A DNA stretch of 64,000 bases from Pseudomonas fluorescens (GCF_019212185.1 NZ_CP078138.1:788501-852500), one strand, 5' to 3'; shown: positions 1 to 8,910, counted from the first letter of the stretch. Made by a program: numbers and translations. Notes: generated from the letters alone by a model not told the origin.

Positions 1-1
1 A

Positions 2-544
2 CATAATAAGGCCTTGCTTAATCTCAAGTGGAATCGAGAGCGCGATCGAGCGATTGTAGTTGAACAGAGTGGTGCGGGTTTTGTTCTGAGTAAGTTGCTT
101 GAGGAGAAACTCTACCCCGTTCTCGGTGGCGGTCCTGCGCAAGACTTTGAGTCGGTAGTCGCCGGTGTCGAGCAGTTATCGACGGAACTTGGAAGTTGGA
201 AAGCGCTTAGGGCGGCTACGGTACTGCAAAACAGCGGGGAAGAGGGCGCCCCGGCCTCACAGGTTGTGCTGCGGGTTAATTTGCTCGGCGCAGCAGCGAG
301 TATCCACTCGGTATTTATTCATTTCAAAACCAATGAGGAGGTTGGCGCTGGCTTTTTCAACCAGCCTTTTGAGGCGGTGGATAATCTGCGCATAGACTTT
401 ACGCAATATTCGCTGAACAGTGAGGCCTATGAAAAAGGAGGGATTCGCACGCTGGTGCTGGAGCAACTCCTGGATGCACTCAATAAAAAAGTGCTCAGCC
501 TGGGGTCCACGCCTGCGGATGACAAGTTTGTCGGTCTGCTTTGA
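2..544 (+). CDS. Hypothetical protein, 5' end outside the window
   Basis: The frame is open to the left edge of the window with no stop, so this is the last ~180 codons of a gene that starts upstream. I do not recognise the family. The visible part is soluble, with no membrane segment. A beta-rich stretch (about window residues 85-130, containing SVFIHFKTNEE) is followed by a helical tail. That arrangement loosely resembles the C-terminal part of the two unrecognised genes at 49047-49694 and 49910-50716, where an aromatic-rich strand (FLFWSWEEQ, AFFDWKTSD) comes before a charged helix. The resemblance is by eye only and may be chance. The gene ends just before a strong convergent hairpin shared with the ferritin-like gene. 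Confidence 0.6.
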   Translation, partial: HNKALLNLKWNRERDRAIVVEQSGAGFVLSKLLEEKLYPVLGGGPAQDFESVVAGVEQLSTELGSWKALRAATVLQNSGEEGAPASQVVLRVNLLGAAASIHSVFIHFKTNEEVGAGFFNQPFEAVDNLRIDFTQYSLNSEAYEKGGIRTLVLEQLLDALNKKVLSLGSTPADDKFVGLL

Positions 545-550
545 CTGCTG

Positions 551-582
551 GCCTTGTTGTGGTGCACCACAACAAGGCTTTT
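551..582. terminator. Bidirectional rho-independent terminator
   Basis: A 12-bp perfect stem (551-562 pairing with 567-578) around a TGCA loop is followed by TTTT on the plus strand. It lies between the converging gene ending at 544 and the ferritin-like gene ending at 590, so it can serve both. Confidence 0.8.
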
Positions 583-589
583 CCAACCC

Positions 590-1120
590 CTACAATCCTT
601 TCAGCAAATCCGCCATATCATCCGCATGCTCTTCTTCCTGAGCCAGGATGTCTTCGAAAATCCGCCGCGTAGTCGGATCCTTTTCGCCAATGTACTGAAT
701 AATCTCGCGGTAGCTGTCGATCGCGATACGCTCGGCGACCAAGTCTTCGTAGACCATCTCTTTGAGGGTGTTGCCCGCCACGTATTGGGCGTGGGAGTTT
801 TTCGACAGCAAGTCGGGATTGAACTCCGGCTCGCCTCCCAACTGCACAATGCGCTCGGCGAGTTTGTCGGCGTGCTGGGCTTCCTGGGTGGCGTGCTCCA
901 GGAACTCGTCGGCGGCGACTGCGGCTTTCAGGCCTTCGGCCATGAAGTAGTGGCGTTTATAACGCAGCACGCAGACCAATTCAGTGGCCAGCGATTCGTT
1001 GAGCAGGCGTAGCACCTCTTCGCGATTGGCGCTGTAGCCTTCAGTCACGGCACCGTTCTCGACGTGGGTGCGGGCGCGCTGGCGCAGGGTGTTTACATCG
1101 GATAACTGGATGTCACTCAT
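590..1120 (-). CDS. Ferritin-like / bacterioferritin-family protein
   Basis: A 176-aa all-helical protein of the ferritin-like superfamily, related to the P. aeruginosa 'probable bacterioferritin' that lies in the same general neighbourhood (PA4880, from memory). Iron ligands of a four-helix di-iron site are visible: Glu47 in ATELVC, Glu80-x-x-His83 (QEAQH), Glu130 (VAER) and Glu162-x-x-His165 (EEEH). This supports ferroxidase and iron storage, or Dps-like oxidative protection, in the cytoplasm. The N-terminal ~30 residues before the first helix are longer than in plain bacterioferritin, and I see no clear haem-ligand methionine, so a Dps/Bfr intermediate is the safer name. It is a single gene, convergent with its left neighbour, and the start is the ATG at 1120. 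Confidence 0.85.
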   Translation of the reverse strand: MSDIQLSDVNTLRQRARTHVENGAVTEGYSANREEVLRLLNESLATELVCVLRYKRHYFMAEGLKAAVAADEFLEHATQEAQHADKLAERIVQLGGEPEFNPDLLSKNSHAQYVAGNTLKEMVYEDLVAERIAIDSYREIIQYIGEKDPTTRRIFEDILAQEEEHADDMADLLKGL

Positions 1121-1291
1121 TTCGGTTTCCTCGGGCTGATTCGGCAGGCATACGCTCTATTGGCGTGTTCTTTAGGTGTGAGTGGCGGGCCGTAGGAAAA
1201 GTTTTATCGGATTTTTCGTTGTCATAGACTGATCGTGAAGCTGTCATCAGCCCTGACGATGCTGGAACGCCCACTACAAGGAAGTCTGTCC

Positions 1292-2182
1292 ATGACGCAG
1301 GACACCGCGACGCGTTACCCCTTGGTATTGGTCCCGGGCATGCTCGGATTTGTGCGTCTGGTGCTGTATCCGTACTGGTACGGCATCATCCCGGCCTTGC
1401 GCCGTGGCGGTGCCAATGTGATCGCGGTGCAGGTGTCGCCGGTCAACTCCAACGAGGTGCGCGGTGAAGAGCTGCTGCTGCAGATTCAGTCGATCCTGCG
1501 GGAAACCGGCGCAGATAAAGTCAATTTGATCGGCCATAGCCAAGGCTCGTTGACCGCTCGTTATGCCGCCGCCAAACGGCCCGACCTGGTGGCATCGGTG
1601 ACCTCGGTCGCCGGTCCCAACCATGGCTCGGAATTGGCGGACTACCTGCATCGCCACTACCCGCCCGAGAGTGCCAAGGGGCGATTCTTGAGTGGCGTGT
1701 TGAACGTGGTCGCCTGGCTGATTGGGCTGCTGGAAACCGGACATCACGTGCGCAAGTGGCCGGTAGACGTCCACGCTTCCCACAACTCACTGACCAGCGC
1801 CGGTGTGGCGCTCTTCAACCAGCATTATCCACAGGGGCTGCCCGAGACCTGGGGCGGGCAGGGCGCCGAAGAGGTCAACGGCGTGCGCTATTACTCCTGG
1901 TCGGGCACCTTGCAGCCGGGCAAGACCGACCGTGGCGGCAACCTGTTCGATGGCAGCAACCGCAGTTGCCGCCTGTTTGCCCGCACCTTCGTGCGCGAGG
2001 CCGGGCAGTGCGATGGCATGGTCGGGCGCTACAGCTCGCACCTGGGCACGGTCATCGGCGATGACTTCCCGCTGGATCACTTCGACATCGTCAACCAATC
2101 GCTGGGGCTGGTGGGCAAGGGCGCCGATCCGGTGCGCTTGTTTGTCGAGCACGCGCAGCGTTTGAAAGCGGCGGGGGTTTAG
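1292..2182 (+). CDS. Triacylglycerol lipase family alpha/beta hydrolase
   Basis: A 296-aa protein aligning with Pseudomonas family I lipases (LipA/LipC type), which hydrolyse long-chain acylglycerols. Motifs seen: oxyanion region VLVPGMLGF, nucleophile elbow GHSQG with Ser83, Asp241 in CDGMVG and His263 in LDHFDIVNQ as the other triad members. Cys226 and Cys240 match the conserved disulfide pair. The elbow is GHSQG where LipA has GHSHG. The start is set at the ATG at 1292 because AAGGAAG lies seven bases upstream; a longer GTG start at 1235 has no such site. Neither start gives a signal peptide, which is odd for a protein keeping the secreted-lipase disulfide cysteines. No lipase-specific foldase gene is adjacent. 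The last codon overlaps the converging transporter by four bases. Confidence 0.85.
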   Translation: MTQDTATRYPLVLVPGMLGFVRLVLYPYWYGIIPALRRGGANVIAVQVSPVNSNEVRGEELLLQIQSILRETGADKVNLIGHSQGSLTARYAAAKRPDLVASVTSVAGPNHGSELADYLHRHYPPESAKGRFLSGVLNVVAWLIGLLETGHHVRKWPVDVHASHNSLTSAGVALFNQHYPQGLPETWGGQGAEEVNGVRYYSWSGTLQPGKTDRGGNLFDGSNRSCRLFARTFVREAGQCDGMVGRYSSHLGTVIGDDFPLDHFDIVNQSLGLVGKGADPVRLFVEHAQRLKAAGV

Positions 2183-3054
2183 GCGCGACCGAGGACCCGG
2201 GTCCAGCGCTCCGAGACAATCACTCCGCCCAGGGTCAGGGCGCCCCCCACCAAGTGGAACAGCGCAAGCTGCTCATGCAGCACCACAGCGGCAATCAGCG
2301 CGGTGAGCAATGGCAGCAGGTTGAAGAACTGCGTAGTGCGGCTTGGGCCCAGGCGCAACACGGCCTGCATCCACGCCAATGGCGCAACCATCGAGGCCAG
2401 CAGGCAGGCGTACAACACCAGCGGAATGTTGTGCAGGGTCGGGCCGACCTTGTCCGAGATGACAAACAACGGCAACAGCACCACCACCGCCACCAGCACC
2501 TGCAGGTACAGCAGCACCAGGGGCGGCAAGCGCAGTTGCCATTTCTTCAGCAGGGTGCTGTAGACCGCATAGGCCAGGGTCGCGATCAGCATCATCGCAT
2601 CACCCAGGTTGACCCCATGCTCCAGCAGCGTGCCGAGGCTGCCGGACGACACCACGACCAGCACGCCGGCGAACGACAGCAGCGCACCGACCAGGGCGCC
2701 AGCGGTCAAGCGCTGGCCAAGGCTGATGATGGCCATTGCCAGCGACATCAACGGCATCAGCGACAGGATGATGCCCATATTGGTGGCCGTGGTCAGGCTC
2801 GCGGCAAAGTACGCCAGACTCTGATACACCGCCATACCGAGCACGCCGAGGATGAAAATCTTGCCCAGGCTGGGGCGTATCAGCGGCCAGTGGCTGATGA
2901 CGGGTTTGAGCATGAACGGGGTGAACAGCAGGCCAGCGAGCAGCCAGCGATAGAAACCGATCTCGGCGGGGAAAATCGCCCCGGCCGACATTTTGGTGAT
3001 GACGGTGTTGCCCGCCCAGATGAAGATGGCCAGCAGCGGATACGCGTATTGCAT
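2179..3054 (-). CDS. EamA/DMT-family transporter
   Basis: A 291-aa integral inner-membrane protein with about ten hydrophobic helices, in two halves of five, the normal plan and length of the drug/metabolite transporter (EamA, formerly DUF6) superfamily. Members export amino acids, purines or small toxic compounds; the substrate cannot be read from sequence. The first helix (PLLAIFIWAGNTVITK) and the repeat in the second half (LLTALIAAVVLHEQ) are typical. It is transcribed divergently from an AraC-type regulator whose start is 80 bp away, and an inverted repeat lies between them, so the regulator probably controls this exporter. Convergent with the lipase, overlapping its stop. Confidence 0.88.
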   Translation of the reverse strand: MQYAYPLLAIFIWAGNTVITKMSAGAIFPAEIGFYRWLLAGLLFTPFMLKPVISHWPLIRPSLGKIFILGVLGMAVYQSLAYFAASLTTATNMGIILSLMPLMSLAMAIISLGQRLTAGALVGALLSFAGVLVVVSSGSLGTLLEHGVNLGDAMMLIATLAYAVYSTLLKKWQLRLPPLVLLYLQVLVAVVVLLPLFVISDKVGPTLHNIPLVLYACLLASMVAPLAWMQAVLRLGPSRTTQFFNLLPLLTALIAAVVLHEQLALFHLVGGALTLGGVIVSERWTRVLGRA

Positions 3055-3091
3055 GGGGAAAACCAGAGCATTGATGAAGGGTGATTATCCG

Positions 3092-3127
3092 TTGTCTGGT
3101 TCAATGCTTATACTTCAAACCAGACAA
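3092..3127. promoter_or_regulatory. Candidate operator: 10-bp inverted repeat between DMT exporter and AraC regulator
   Basis: TTGTCTGGTT at 3092-3101 and its exact complement AACCAGACAA at 3118-3127 flank a 16-bp spacer. The site lies between the divergent starts (3054 and 3135) and its right arm ends eight bases before the regulator ATG. A bound regulator dimer could therefore repress its own gene and switch the exporter. A partial half-site (AACCAGAGCA) is seen at 3061-3070. Confidence 0.6.
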
Positions 3128-3134
3128 ACAACCT

Positions 3135-3932
3135 ATGCATACGGACAACATGCCCCGTCAGCCCATTGATGTGCTGGATTTCAGCGAACTGCCGGCCCCG
3201 GTGTACTTTCGCTACGCCGATTTCGACGCACACCGTTTTGCTTCTGCGCATCGCCATCCGTGGGGCACCCTGGAATATTCGGCCCATGGTGTCTTGCACA
3301 TGGAAGTCGCCGGGCGGCGCTTCATGTCGCCACCGCAGTACGCCGTGTGGGTGCCGCCGCAGACCGAACACAGTTTTTACAGTGATCAACCGATCAGCTA
3401 CCGGGCGGTCTGCCTGGCGCCGTCGATCTGCCGCGATTTGCCGGGGCAGGGATGCACCCTGGCCATCAGTGACATCATCAAGGCGATCCTCCAGGACTTT
3501 GCCGGCCGTGACGTCAAGATCCCTGAGCATGCCGCCGACGCCCGTCTGGCGCAGGTCCTGGTCGACCAACTGCAACAGGCACCGGTGCATGAAGGTTTCC
3601 TGCCTTACGCCAGCAGCGCGGGACTGCTGGGCATTCTGGAAACCCTGCAAGCGGCGCCCGGTGATAACCGGACCCTGGCGCAGTGGGCTGACGGGATTCA
3701 TGTCAGCGAACGGACCCTGGCTCGGCAGTTCGTCAAAGAATTAGGCATGAGCTTTGGCCAATGGCGCCAACGGTTGCGATTCGTCGCCTCGATCGAGGCA
3801 CTGGACAGTACTCGCAGCATTCAGGAAATTGCCTTCGACATGGGGTACAGCAGCGCATCGGCGTTTATTGCCATGTTCCAGCGTCAGGCAGGGTGTACGC
3901 CGGAGTACTACCGTCGCTATAAAGTTCTTTGA
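3135..3932 (+). CDS. AraC-family transcriptional regulator
   Basis: A 265-aa regulator with an N-terminal cupin-like sensing domain (histidine-rich entry AHRHPWGTLEYSAHG, then VWVPPQTEHSF) and a C-terminal AraC helix-turn-helix pair (first HTH around HVSERTLARQFVKELG, second around SIQEIAFDMGYSSASAFIAMF). This is the AraC_binding_2 plus HTH_18 architecture of one-gene regulators that sit next to the exporter they control. The start is the ATG at 3135; a second ATG at 3150 is possible and neither has a strong ribosome site. Divergent from the DMT exporter, with the inverted repeat at 3092-3127 covering its own upstream edge, which suggests autoregulation. The effector is unknown. Confidence 0.9.
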   Translation: MHTDNMPRQPIDVLDFSELPAPVYFRYADFDAHRFASAHRHPWGTLEYSAHGVLHMEVAGRRFMSPPQYAVWVPPQTEHSFYSDQPISYRAVCLAPSICRDLPGQGCTLAISDIIKAILQDFAGRDVKIPEHAADARLAQVLVDQLQQAPVHEGFLPYASSAGLLGILETLQAAPGDNRTLAQWADGIHVSERTLARQFVKELGMSFGQWRQRLRFVASIEALDSTRSIQEIAFDMGYSSASAFIAMFQRQAGCTPEYYRRYKVL

Positions 3933-4149
3933 ATAACCCGGAATTAAACTAATCACCGCTCAGGATTAGACAAGTCTTACGTCATTGTCGGAATCTAACT
4001 TCATCTGCACTGATTTGAGCGCTGTAGGGTTTGCCGGGGTCTTTTACGGTAGGCGGTAGTCGCTGTTAATGGGCGTAGCTCGTGGTGTTGATTGGGCCAC
4101 TGTCTACGTTGAAAGACCCGCTCAATTCATTTCAAGCGGGTATTATTCA

Positions 4150-7100
4150 ATGGCATCAACTTCAAATAAAGATGTACTAGCGGGCATGGGCTCGCCAGTC
4201 AGCATTCACCGCGATTTTTTCAAGAAAGCTGTTCCTGTCTGGTTGGCCAAGGCTGACCCTGCGCGCGTGGCGTCTTTACAGACCAGCCGAATCGTCTTGC
4301 CTGATTGGGCCAAGACACTTTCCGAAGCCGAACAGGCCGATCTGAGGCGCGCGATCAGCGCCAGCTGGTCGGCGCAGACCGCCGTCGACAAGATGTTTGC
4401 CGAACTCCAGGACGCCTATGCCTTCGGTGAGCCACGGCTTCGCCAGAAAATCATCGAAATGTACGGGGTGGATGTCGACGTCAAGGAGACCTTTGTGAAG
4501 TTGTACCGCGGCGGTGTCGGGAAAACCCTTTCCCTGCTCGATGCCGCGTTGCAGAACTTCTCCGCGTCAGACAAATTCCGCGACTCGAATTATATGGGGC
4601 GGCCGTCGGCTGACGGGCGTTATGAGATAAAGCCGATTGACCAGAACATGAGCATCAGGCAGTTCACGCAACTGTGCCGAACATTGGACCTGGGCAAGCA
4701 GTATCAAGACTATCTCAATGAATACATGAATGTTTCCGACCCGTTTTCCGTAAGGGTGGTGAAACTTCGTGTTATTGAAAGCCATCGCTGTGCTTTCAAG
4801 GCCGCCCTGGAACTTGCTCGATTGAGAGACCACATCAGCCCTGACGCCTATCGGGTGGCCAATGGTTTGTATAACGGTCATAAAAACTTGTTTCTCGACG
4901 GCGCCCCCGTGCGTTTTTACAACTTGCAGATAATGGACTCGCGATTGTTCGGGATCGTGCTGATCGCTCCCGATTTGCAGGCCCCGGCGAGTGGCAACCG
5001 GCGAGTCATTGCTTACGTGCCGCACGACCCGGAACACCCGTTGAAGGAGTACCCTTCTTCCCTGGAGTTCCTCAATGACCTGACCCGCAAACTTCGCGAC
5101 ACTTCGGCACCGACCGGCGGCAAGCCGAGCTATCAGCAGTTTTTCAGTCGATTCGTTGCTCACCGTCAACGCGGTCACTTCTTTGCCAATCTCCGGCAAC
5201 GGCTGAATAAGGTGATCTGGCACCCGTACGAGCCCGGATCCAACGTGCCCAGTTGGCGGGAGACGCCGGTAGAGTCGCCCAGGCTGCATTTTGGTGTACT
5301 GGCCTTTGGAGACGACAACATCCAGCGCTTCCGCGGGGATCTCTGGGAGTATCTCTATGAACAACAGCTGAACAAAGTTTTCAGCGATGCTCGCGAGTTG
5401 CTGATCTCCACCGCCGATGCCGACGACGAGGCCTACTGGCATTGGATAGACGACCTGGAAAACATCCTCTCCGAGGTTTTTCAGGCCGCGTTGATGGTGG
5501 TGACGCCTTTTGTGCCCTTTCTGGGCGAGGTGATGCTGGCCTACACCGTCTATCAATTGACCAGTGAGGTGGTGGAAGGCGTGGTCGACCTCTCCGAAGG
5601 GCAGTACGCCGAAGCGGGCGAACACCTGATTGGCGTGGTGCAGAACCTGGCGCAGGTTGCCGCTTTCGGCGCCGCATTCGCTGGCGCCAAACTGGTGCTG
5701 TCACCCTTGATCGAAAGCGCCGTGCCGGTGACGCTGAGCAGCGGCAAGGAAAGGCTCTGGACGCGAAACCTCGAGCCTTATCAACACGACCTGAGTCTGC
5801 CTGCCGAATCGAAACCAGACGAGCGAGGATTGCATCAATATCAGGGCAAGGCGGTGCTGCGTCTGGATGACCTTCATTATCAACTGAAGGGTGATCCTCA
5901 GAAAAATCAGCTTCGGCTCGTCCATCCGCAGCGTCCCGACGCTTATCAACCGCTGGTGCACCATAACGGTAGAGGCGCTTTCGTGATTGAGGGTGAACGA
6001 CCGTCGCAGTGGAATGAGCAAACCCTGATGGCACGCCTTGGGCCTGAGGTCGACGGCTTGCAGGATGCCGGCCCGGCCATTCGCACGATCAGTGATTCAC
6101 CGATCTCGGCGATGCGCCGCATGTATGCCAATAACGAGCCGCCCTTGCCGCTGCTCAGTGACACGCTGACGCGCATGCACATTGATCGCTCGCTGCAGTC
6201 GTTCTGTGAGCAGATCGCCAGCTCCCGGCCTGAGGAGTACCTGCAGGCCGATATCCCGACTCAACTGCAATTGCTCGACGGATTGTGGCCCAGTGAACGA
6301 AGGGTTCAGGTGCTTGCCGCAGATGGCCGGACCGTCCTTGGCGAACTGGGTTCGTCCAGCGCGCCACGTGAGCGGGTCTATGCCGACCAGTTGCTGAATC
6401 AGGATTTGCTGCAAACCCTGTTAGCCCATCTGAGCGAAGAGCAAATCGAGCAGTTGATTGTGCGTGAGCTGGGCGCCTCGACGCTGACACCGCAAGCGAA
6501 TGCGCAAACGCTGAGGACGGAGCTGGCACAGCGGGCGGTGTACAAGCGCGGTCATTTGTTCGAGCGCCGCTATGCGGCGCATGAGCGGCAATGGGGCGCG
6601 TCGATTCAGTGGGTGCGCGATCAGGTGCCGGGCTTGCCAGGAGCGGTGGTCCAGGAGTTGCTGGCCATCGCCAGTCCTGTGGAGTTGCAGGCCGTGGCCG
6701 GCGGGCGTCTGCCTGCGCGGCTCGAAGGGCTGGCGCGCTTTGCCCTGGAGGAGGTGCGCGTCACGCGGGCTTACGAGGGGATTTATCTGGCCTCGGTCGA
6801 GAGCTTCGACACCGACAGGCTGGTGCTGCACTCCGTGGAAAATCTGCCGGGTTGGCCGAAGGATTTGCTTATTCAAGTCAGGCGTTATGGCGCAGAAGGG
6901 CAACTGCTGGACAGCATCGGTCCACAGGAGGCTCGACTCCAACGCACGATCGTCCTCGGCGCGGATGGCGGTTTTGAAGTGTCAGATGAGCAGGGAGTCG
7001 TGCTGGGGGAGCGCAATGATTTTCACGGGGCCATTTTATTGGCCTTGCCGGATGTTGATCTGATGACCCTGGGGTTCGCTCGCAATCAGATGCAAGGGTT

Positions 7101-8481
7101 CAAACAGGCCGTTCGCGGACACTTGCTGGCGCGTGAAAAATTGCCACAGGTGTTGGGTCGCTATCCCGAGACTGCGCCACCGCCCTATGACCCACGCCTG
7201 TTGCGTCTGCGAGGAGGCGCTCCGGGGGATGTCAGGCCGTTGTCAGACGCGGAAATGCTGAATATCTCCGGCGATCACCTGCTTTTTTATGCTTATGGCA
7301 ACGCACAGATACCTCCGGCGATAGAGGCCAATTATCGCCAGGCGATCAGTTTGGTCCATGAGCGCTTTGGGATTGATGGGCTTAACAACCTGGAGACGGC
7401 CTACGTTGAAGGGGTGACGGATACCCTGGATATGGTCATTCTCAGGCAGAGCATTGAGTCTTTACCCGAGTTGCGCGGCTTGTTGGCGCCGGAGAAATTC
7501 TCCGAGCTGCTGGATAACCTGTTACGGCGTCCGACCATTCCCTTGGCCGCTGAACAACGCGCCTTGGCCCAAACCGGGCGTTATCTGCAGGCAACCGGAC
7601 GATTAGCCGAGTATCAGGCGCTGCTCGATTCTGTACGGGAAGGCGAGAGCCCGGCGGACGTCAAAGCTAACTTGGCTGACTATGCTGAATTGTTAGGTCA
7701 AGACCCGGTACCGCCTACTCCGATCATTGAAGTGGACTCGCAAACCATGGCCAACCTGCGCCTGGCGCAGCGCACGATCGAACGCAGCAGGGAGTTGCTG
7801 CCCTTGTCTGGCAATCAGAAGCCGAGTATCTGGGAGAAAGGCGGCTCGGCTATCGCCAAGCTGAAAAACCTCAGGAAAATCGATCTGGCGACAGGATTGC
7901 CCACCGCCAATCTGACCATCGCCGAAGCGGCCAGGGGGGCGATTGAAATCAAGGGTGGCAACTGTTCGGAAAATTCGAAAGTGACTTTCTCGATCCTGGC
8001 CAGCCAACCCCGTGACAGTGCGATTCATATTGTCAAAGCGCCTAGATATGACCATCAATTCGTCGTTATCGGTGACTTGAAGGGGCCAAAAGAGCAATTG
8101 GTTGTCGCTGACTCCTGGCCAGAGTTTCCCGCCGCCCACCTCGCCAGCGAGTGCTACTTCAAATATGACATAGAGAATCCGGTGATAAGCCTCCCCCCAG
8201 GACCTGCCATCGCCGAGTACAGCTTCATCGACGATGCTGCCCCTGGGCCGGCGGTGCTTCCTCCGCGCGGTACGGATGATTCGACCTTGAGGTCGATCAA
8301 GGTCCCCAAACTGCATTTGAAAGGCGCGTATGCCCAATGGACCTCATTGGAAGAGCTGGGCAGCACATACGCGGAGCCGCAGGGGCAAGCTGTTTCCTTC
8401 CAGCGGCATGATGCTGCGGTGATTGAGCGGCGAATCGACGCTTACGGCCAGTACTTGACCGCGCTCAACCCCGAGAAGTGA
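4150..8481 (+). CDS. Large DUF6543 ('dermonecrotic toxin domain') protein with a possible C-terminal Cys-His-Asp domain
   Basis: A 1443-aa protein. The N-terminal ~400 residues match the Pseudomonas DUF6543 family (entry motif around FFKKAVPVWLAKADP). Two hydrophobic stretches follow at about residues 440-475 and 490-517 and could insert into a membrane. A middle region (MRRMYANNEPPLPLLSDTL and after) is shared with the NEL protein at 13087-18156. Unlike that protein there are no LRRs and no NEL domain. The C-terminus instead carries GGNCSEN (Cys1272), DHQFVVIGD (His1302) and VVADSWP (Asp1321), the order and approximate spacing of a papain/transglutaminase-like triad, as in the Pasteurella toxin C3/SseI fold. 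The catalytic reading is inference. The start at ATG 4150 (MASTSNKD) was chosen over 4069 by comparison with the second toxin. No secretion or immunity gene is adjacent. Confidence 0.75.
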   Translation: MASTSNKDVLAGMGSPVSIHRDFFKKAVPVWLAKADPARVASLQTSRIVLPDWAKTLSEAEQADLRRAISASWSAQTAVDKMFAELQDAYAFGEPRLRQKIIEMYGVDVDVKETFVKLYRGGVGKTLSLLDAALQNFSASDKFRDSNYMGRPSADGRYEIKPIDQNMSIRQFTQLCRTLDLGKQYQDYLNEYMNVSDPFSVRVVKLRVIESHRCAFKAALELARLRDHISPDAYRVANGLYNGHKNLFLDGAPVRFYNLQIMDSRLFGIVLIAPDLQAPASGNRRVIAYVPHDPEHPLKEYPSSLEFLNDLTRKLRDTSAPTGGKPSYQQFFSRFVAHRQRGHFFANLRQRLNKVIWHPYEPGSNVPSWRETPVESPRLHFGVLAFGDDNIQRFRGDLWEYLYEQQLNKVFSDARELLISTADADDEAYWHWIDDLENILSEVFQAALMVVTPFVPFLGEVMLAYTVYQLTSEVVEGVVDLSEGQYAEAGEHLIGVVQNLAQVAAFGAAFAGAKLVLSPLIESAVPVTLSSGKERLWTRNLEPYQHDLSLPAESKPDERGLHQYQGKAVLRLDDLHYQLKGDPQKNQLRLVHPQRPDAYQPLVHHNGRGAFVIEGERPSQWNEQTLMARLGPEVDGLQDAGPAIRTISDSPISAMRRMYANNEPPLPLLSDTLTRMHIDRSLQSFCEQIASSRPEEYLQADIPTQLQLLDGLWPSERRVQVLAADGRTVLGELGSSSAPRERVYADQLLNQDLLQTLLAHLSEEQIEQLIVRELGASTLTPQANAQTLRTELAQRAVYKRGHLFERRYAAHERQWGASIQWVRDQVPGLPGAVVQELLAIASPVELQAVAGGRLPARLEGLARFALEEVRVTRAYEGIYLASVESFDTDRLVLHSVENLPGWPKDLLIQVRRYGAEGQLLDSIGPQEARLQRTIVLGADGGFEVSDEQGVVLGERNDFHGAILLALPDVDLMTLGFARNQMQGFKQAVRGHLLAREKLPQVLGRYPETAPPPYDPRLLRLRGGAPGDVRPLSDAEMLNISGDHLLFYAYGNAQIPPAIEANYRQAISLVHERFGIDGLNNLETAYVEGVTDTLDMVILRQSIESLPELRGLLAPEKFSELLDNLLRRPTIPLAAEQRALAQTGRYLQATGRLAEYQALLDSVREGESPADVKANLADYAELLGQDPVPPTPIIEVDSQTMANLRLAQRTIERSRELLPLSGNQKPSIWEKGGSAIAKLKNLRKIDLATGLPTANLTIAEAARGAIEIKGGNCSENSKVTFSILASQPRDSAIHIVKAPRYDHQFVVIGDLKGPKEQLVVADSWPEFPAAHLASECYFKYDIENPVISLPPGPAIAEYSFIDDAAPGPAVLPPRGTDDSTLRSIKVPKLHLKGAYAQWTSLEELGSTYAEPQGQAVSFQRHDAAVIERRIDAYGQYLTALNPEK

Positions 8482-8488
8482 CGCGCAG

Positions 8489-8520
8489 GATCAGGGGCCA
8501 CAAAGCTGTTGCCCCTGATC
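8489..8520 (+). terminator. Hairpin after the DUF6543 gene
   Basis: GATCAGGGGC (8489-8498) pairs exactly with GCCCCTGATC (8511-8520) across a 12-base loop, eight bases after the stop codon. There is no T-run, so it may be a weak or rho-assisted terminator. Confidence 0.5.
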
Positions 8521-8604
8521 GCTACCGAGCTGTAGGTGTAACAGGCTTTGTCTACACTCCAGTGCAAGCTGCGCCGTTCGGCGCAGTAATCAGGAGAACA
8601 TGTC

Positions 8605-8910
8605 ATGAAGATGTTGCGTATCCCGCTGTTGATGGTCGGCCTGTTGCTGTGCGCCCAGGGCTTTGCCGCCACGGCGCAGCAGGACAAAATGACCACCTGC
8701 AACGCCGACGCCACCACCAAGGCCCTCAAGGGTGATGAGCGCAAAGCCTTTATGAGCAATTGCCTCAAGGCGACCCCGGCCGCCAACGACGCCAAGGCGC
8801 TGACCCCGCAGCAGCAGAAAATGAAAACCTGCAACGCCACGGCTGCCACCCAGGCGCTGACCGGCGATGCGCGCAAGACCTTCATGAGTGACTGTCTGAA
8901 GAAAAAATAA
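8605..8910 (+). CDS. psiF: PsiF-family periplasmic protein
   Basis: A 101-aa exported protein. A signal peptide (MKMLRIPLLMVGLLLCAQGFA) is followed by two copies of the PsiF repeat: a cysteine in (T/K)TCNA, a TxALxGDxRKxFMS core and a second cysteine (NCLK, DCLK), at about residues 31-54 and 72-99. In E. coli PsiF is induced by phosphate starvation; its biochemical role is unknown. The paired cysteines in each repeat probably form disulfides in the periplasm. The ribosome site CAGGAG lies eight bases before the ATG. I saw no convincing Pho box in the short upstream gap. It looks monocistronic. Confidence 0.9.
   Translation: MKMLRIPLLMVGLLLCAQGFAATAQQDKMTTCNADATTKALKGDERKAFMSNCLKATPAANDAKALTPQQQKMKTCNATAATQALTGDARKTFMSDCLKKK

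Noticed and set aside
4069..4149. Longer N-terminus for the first DUF6543 protein (ATG at 4069)
   Set aside because: The extra 27 residues have no counterpart in the second DUF6543 protein, whose N-terminus aligns with the start at 4150.
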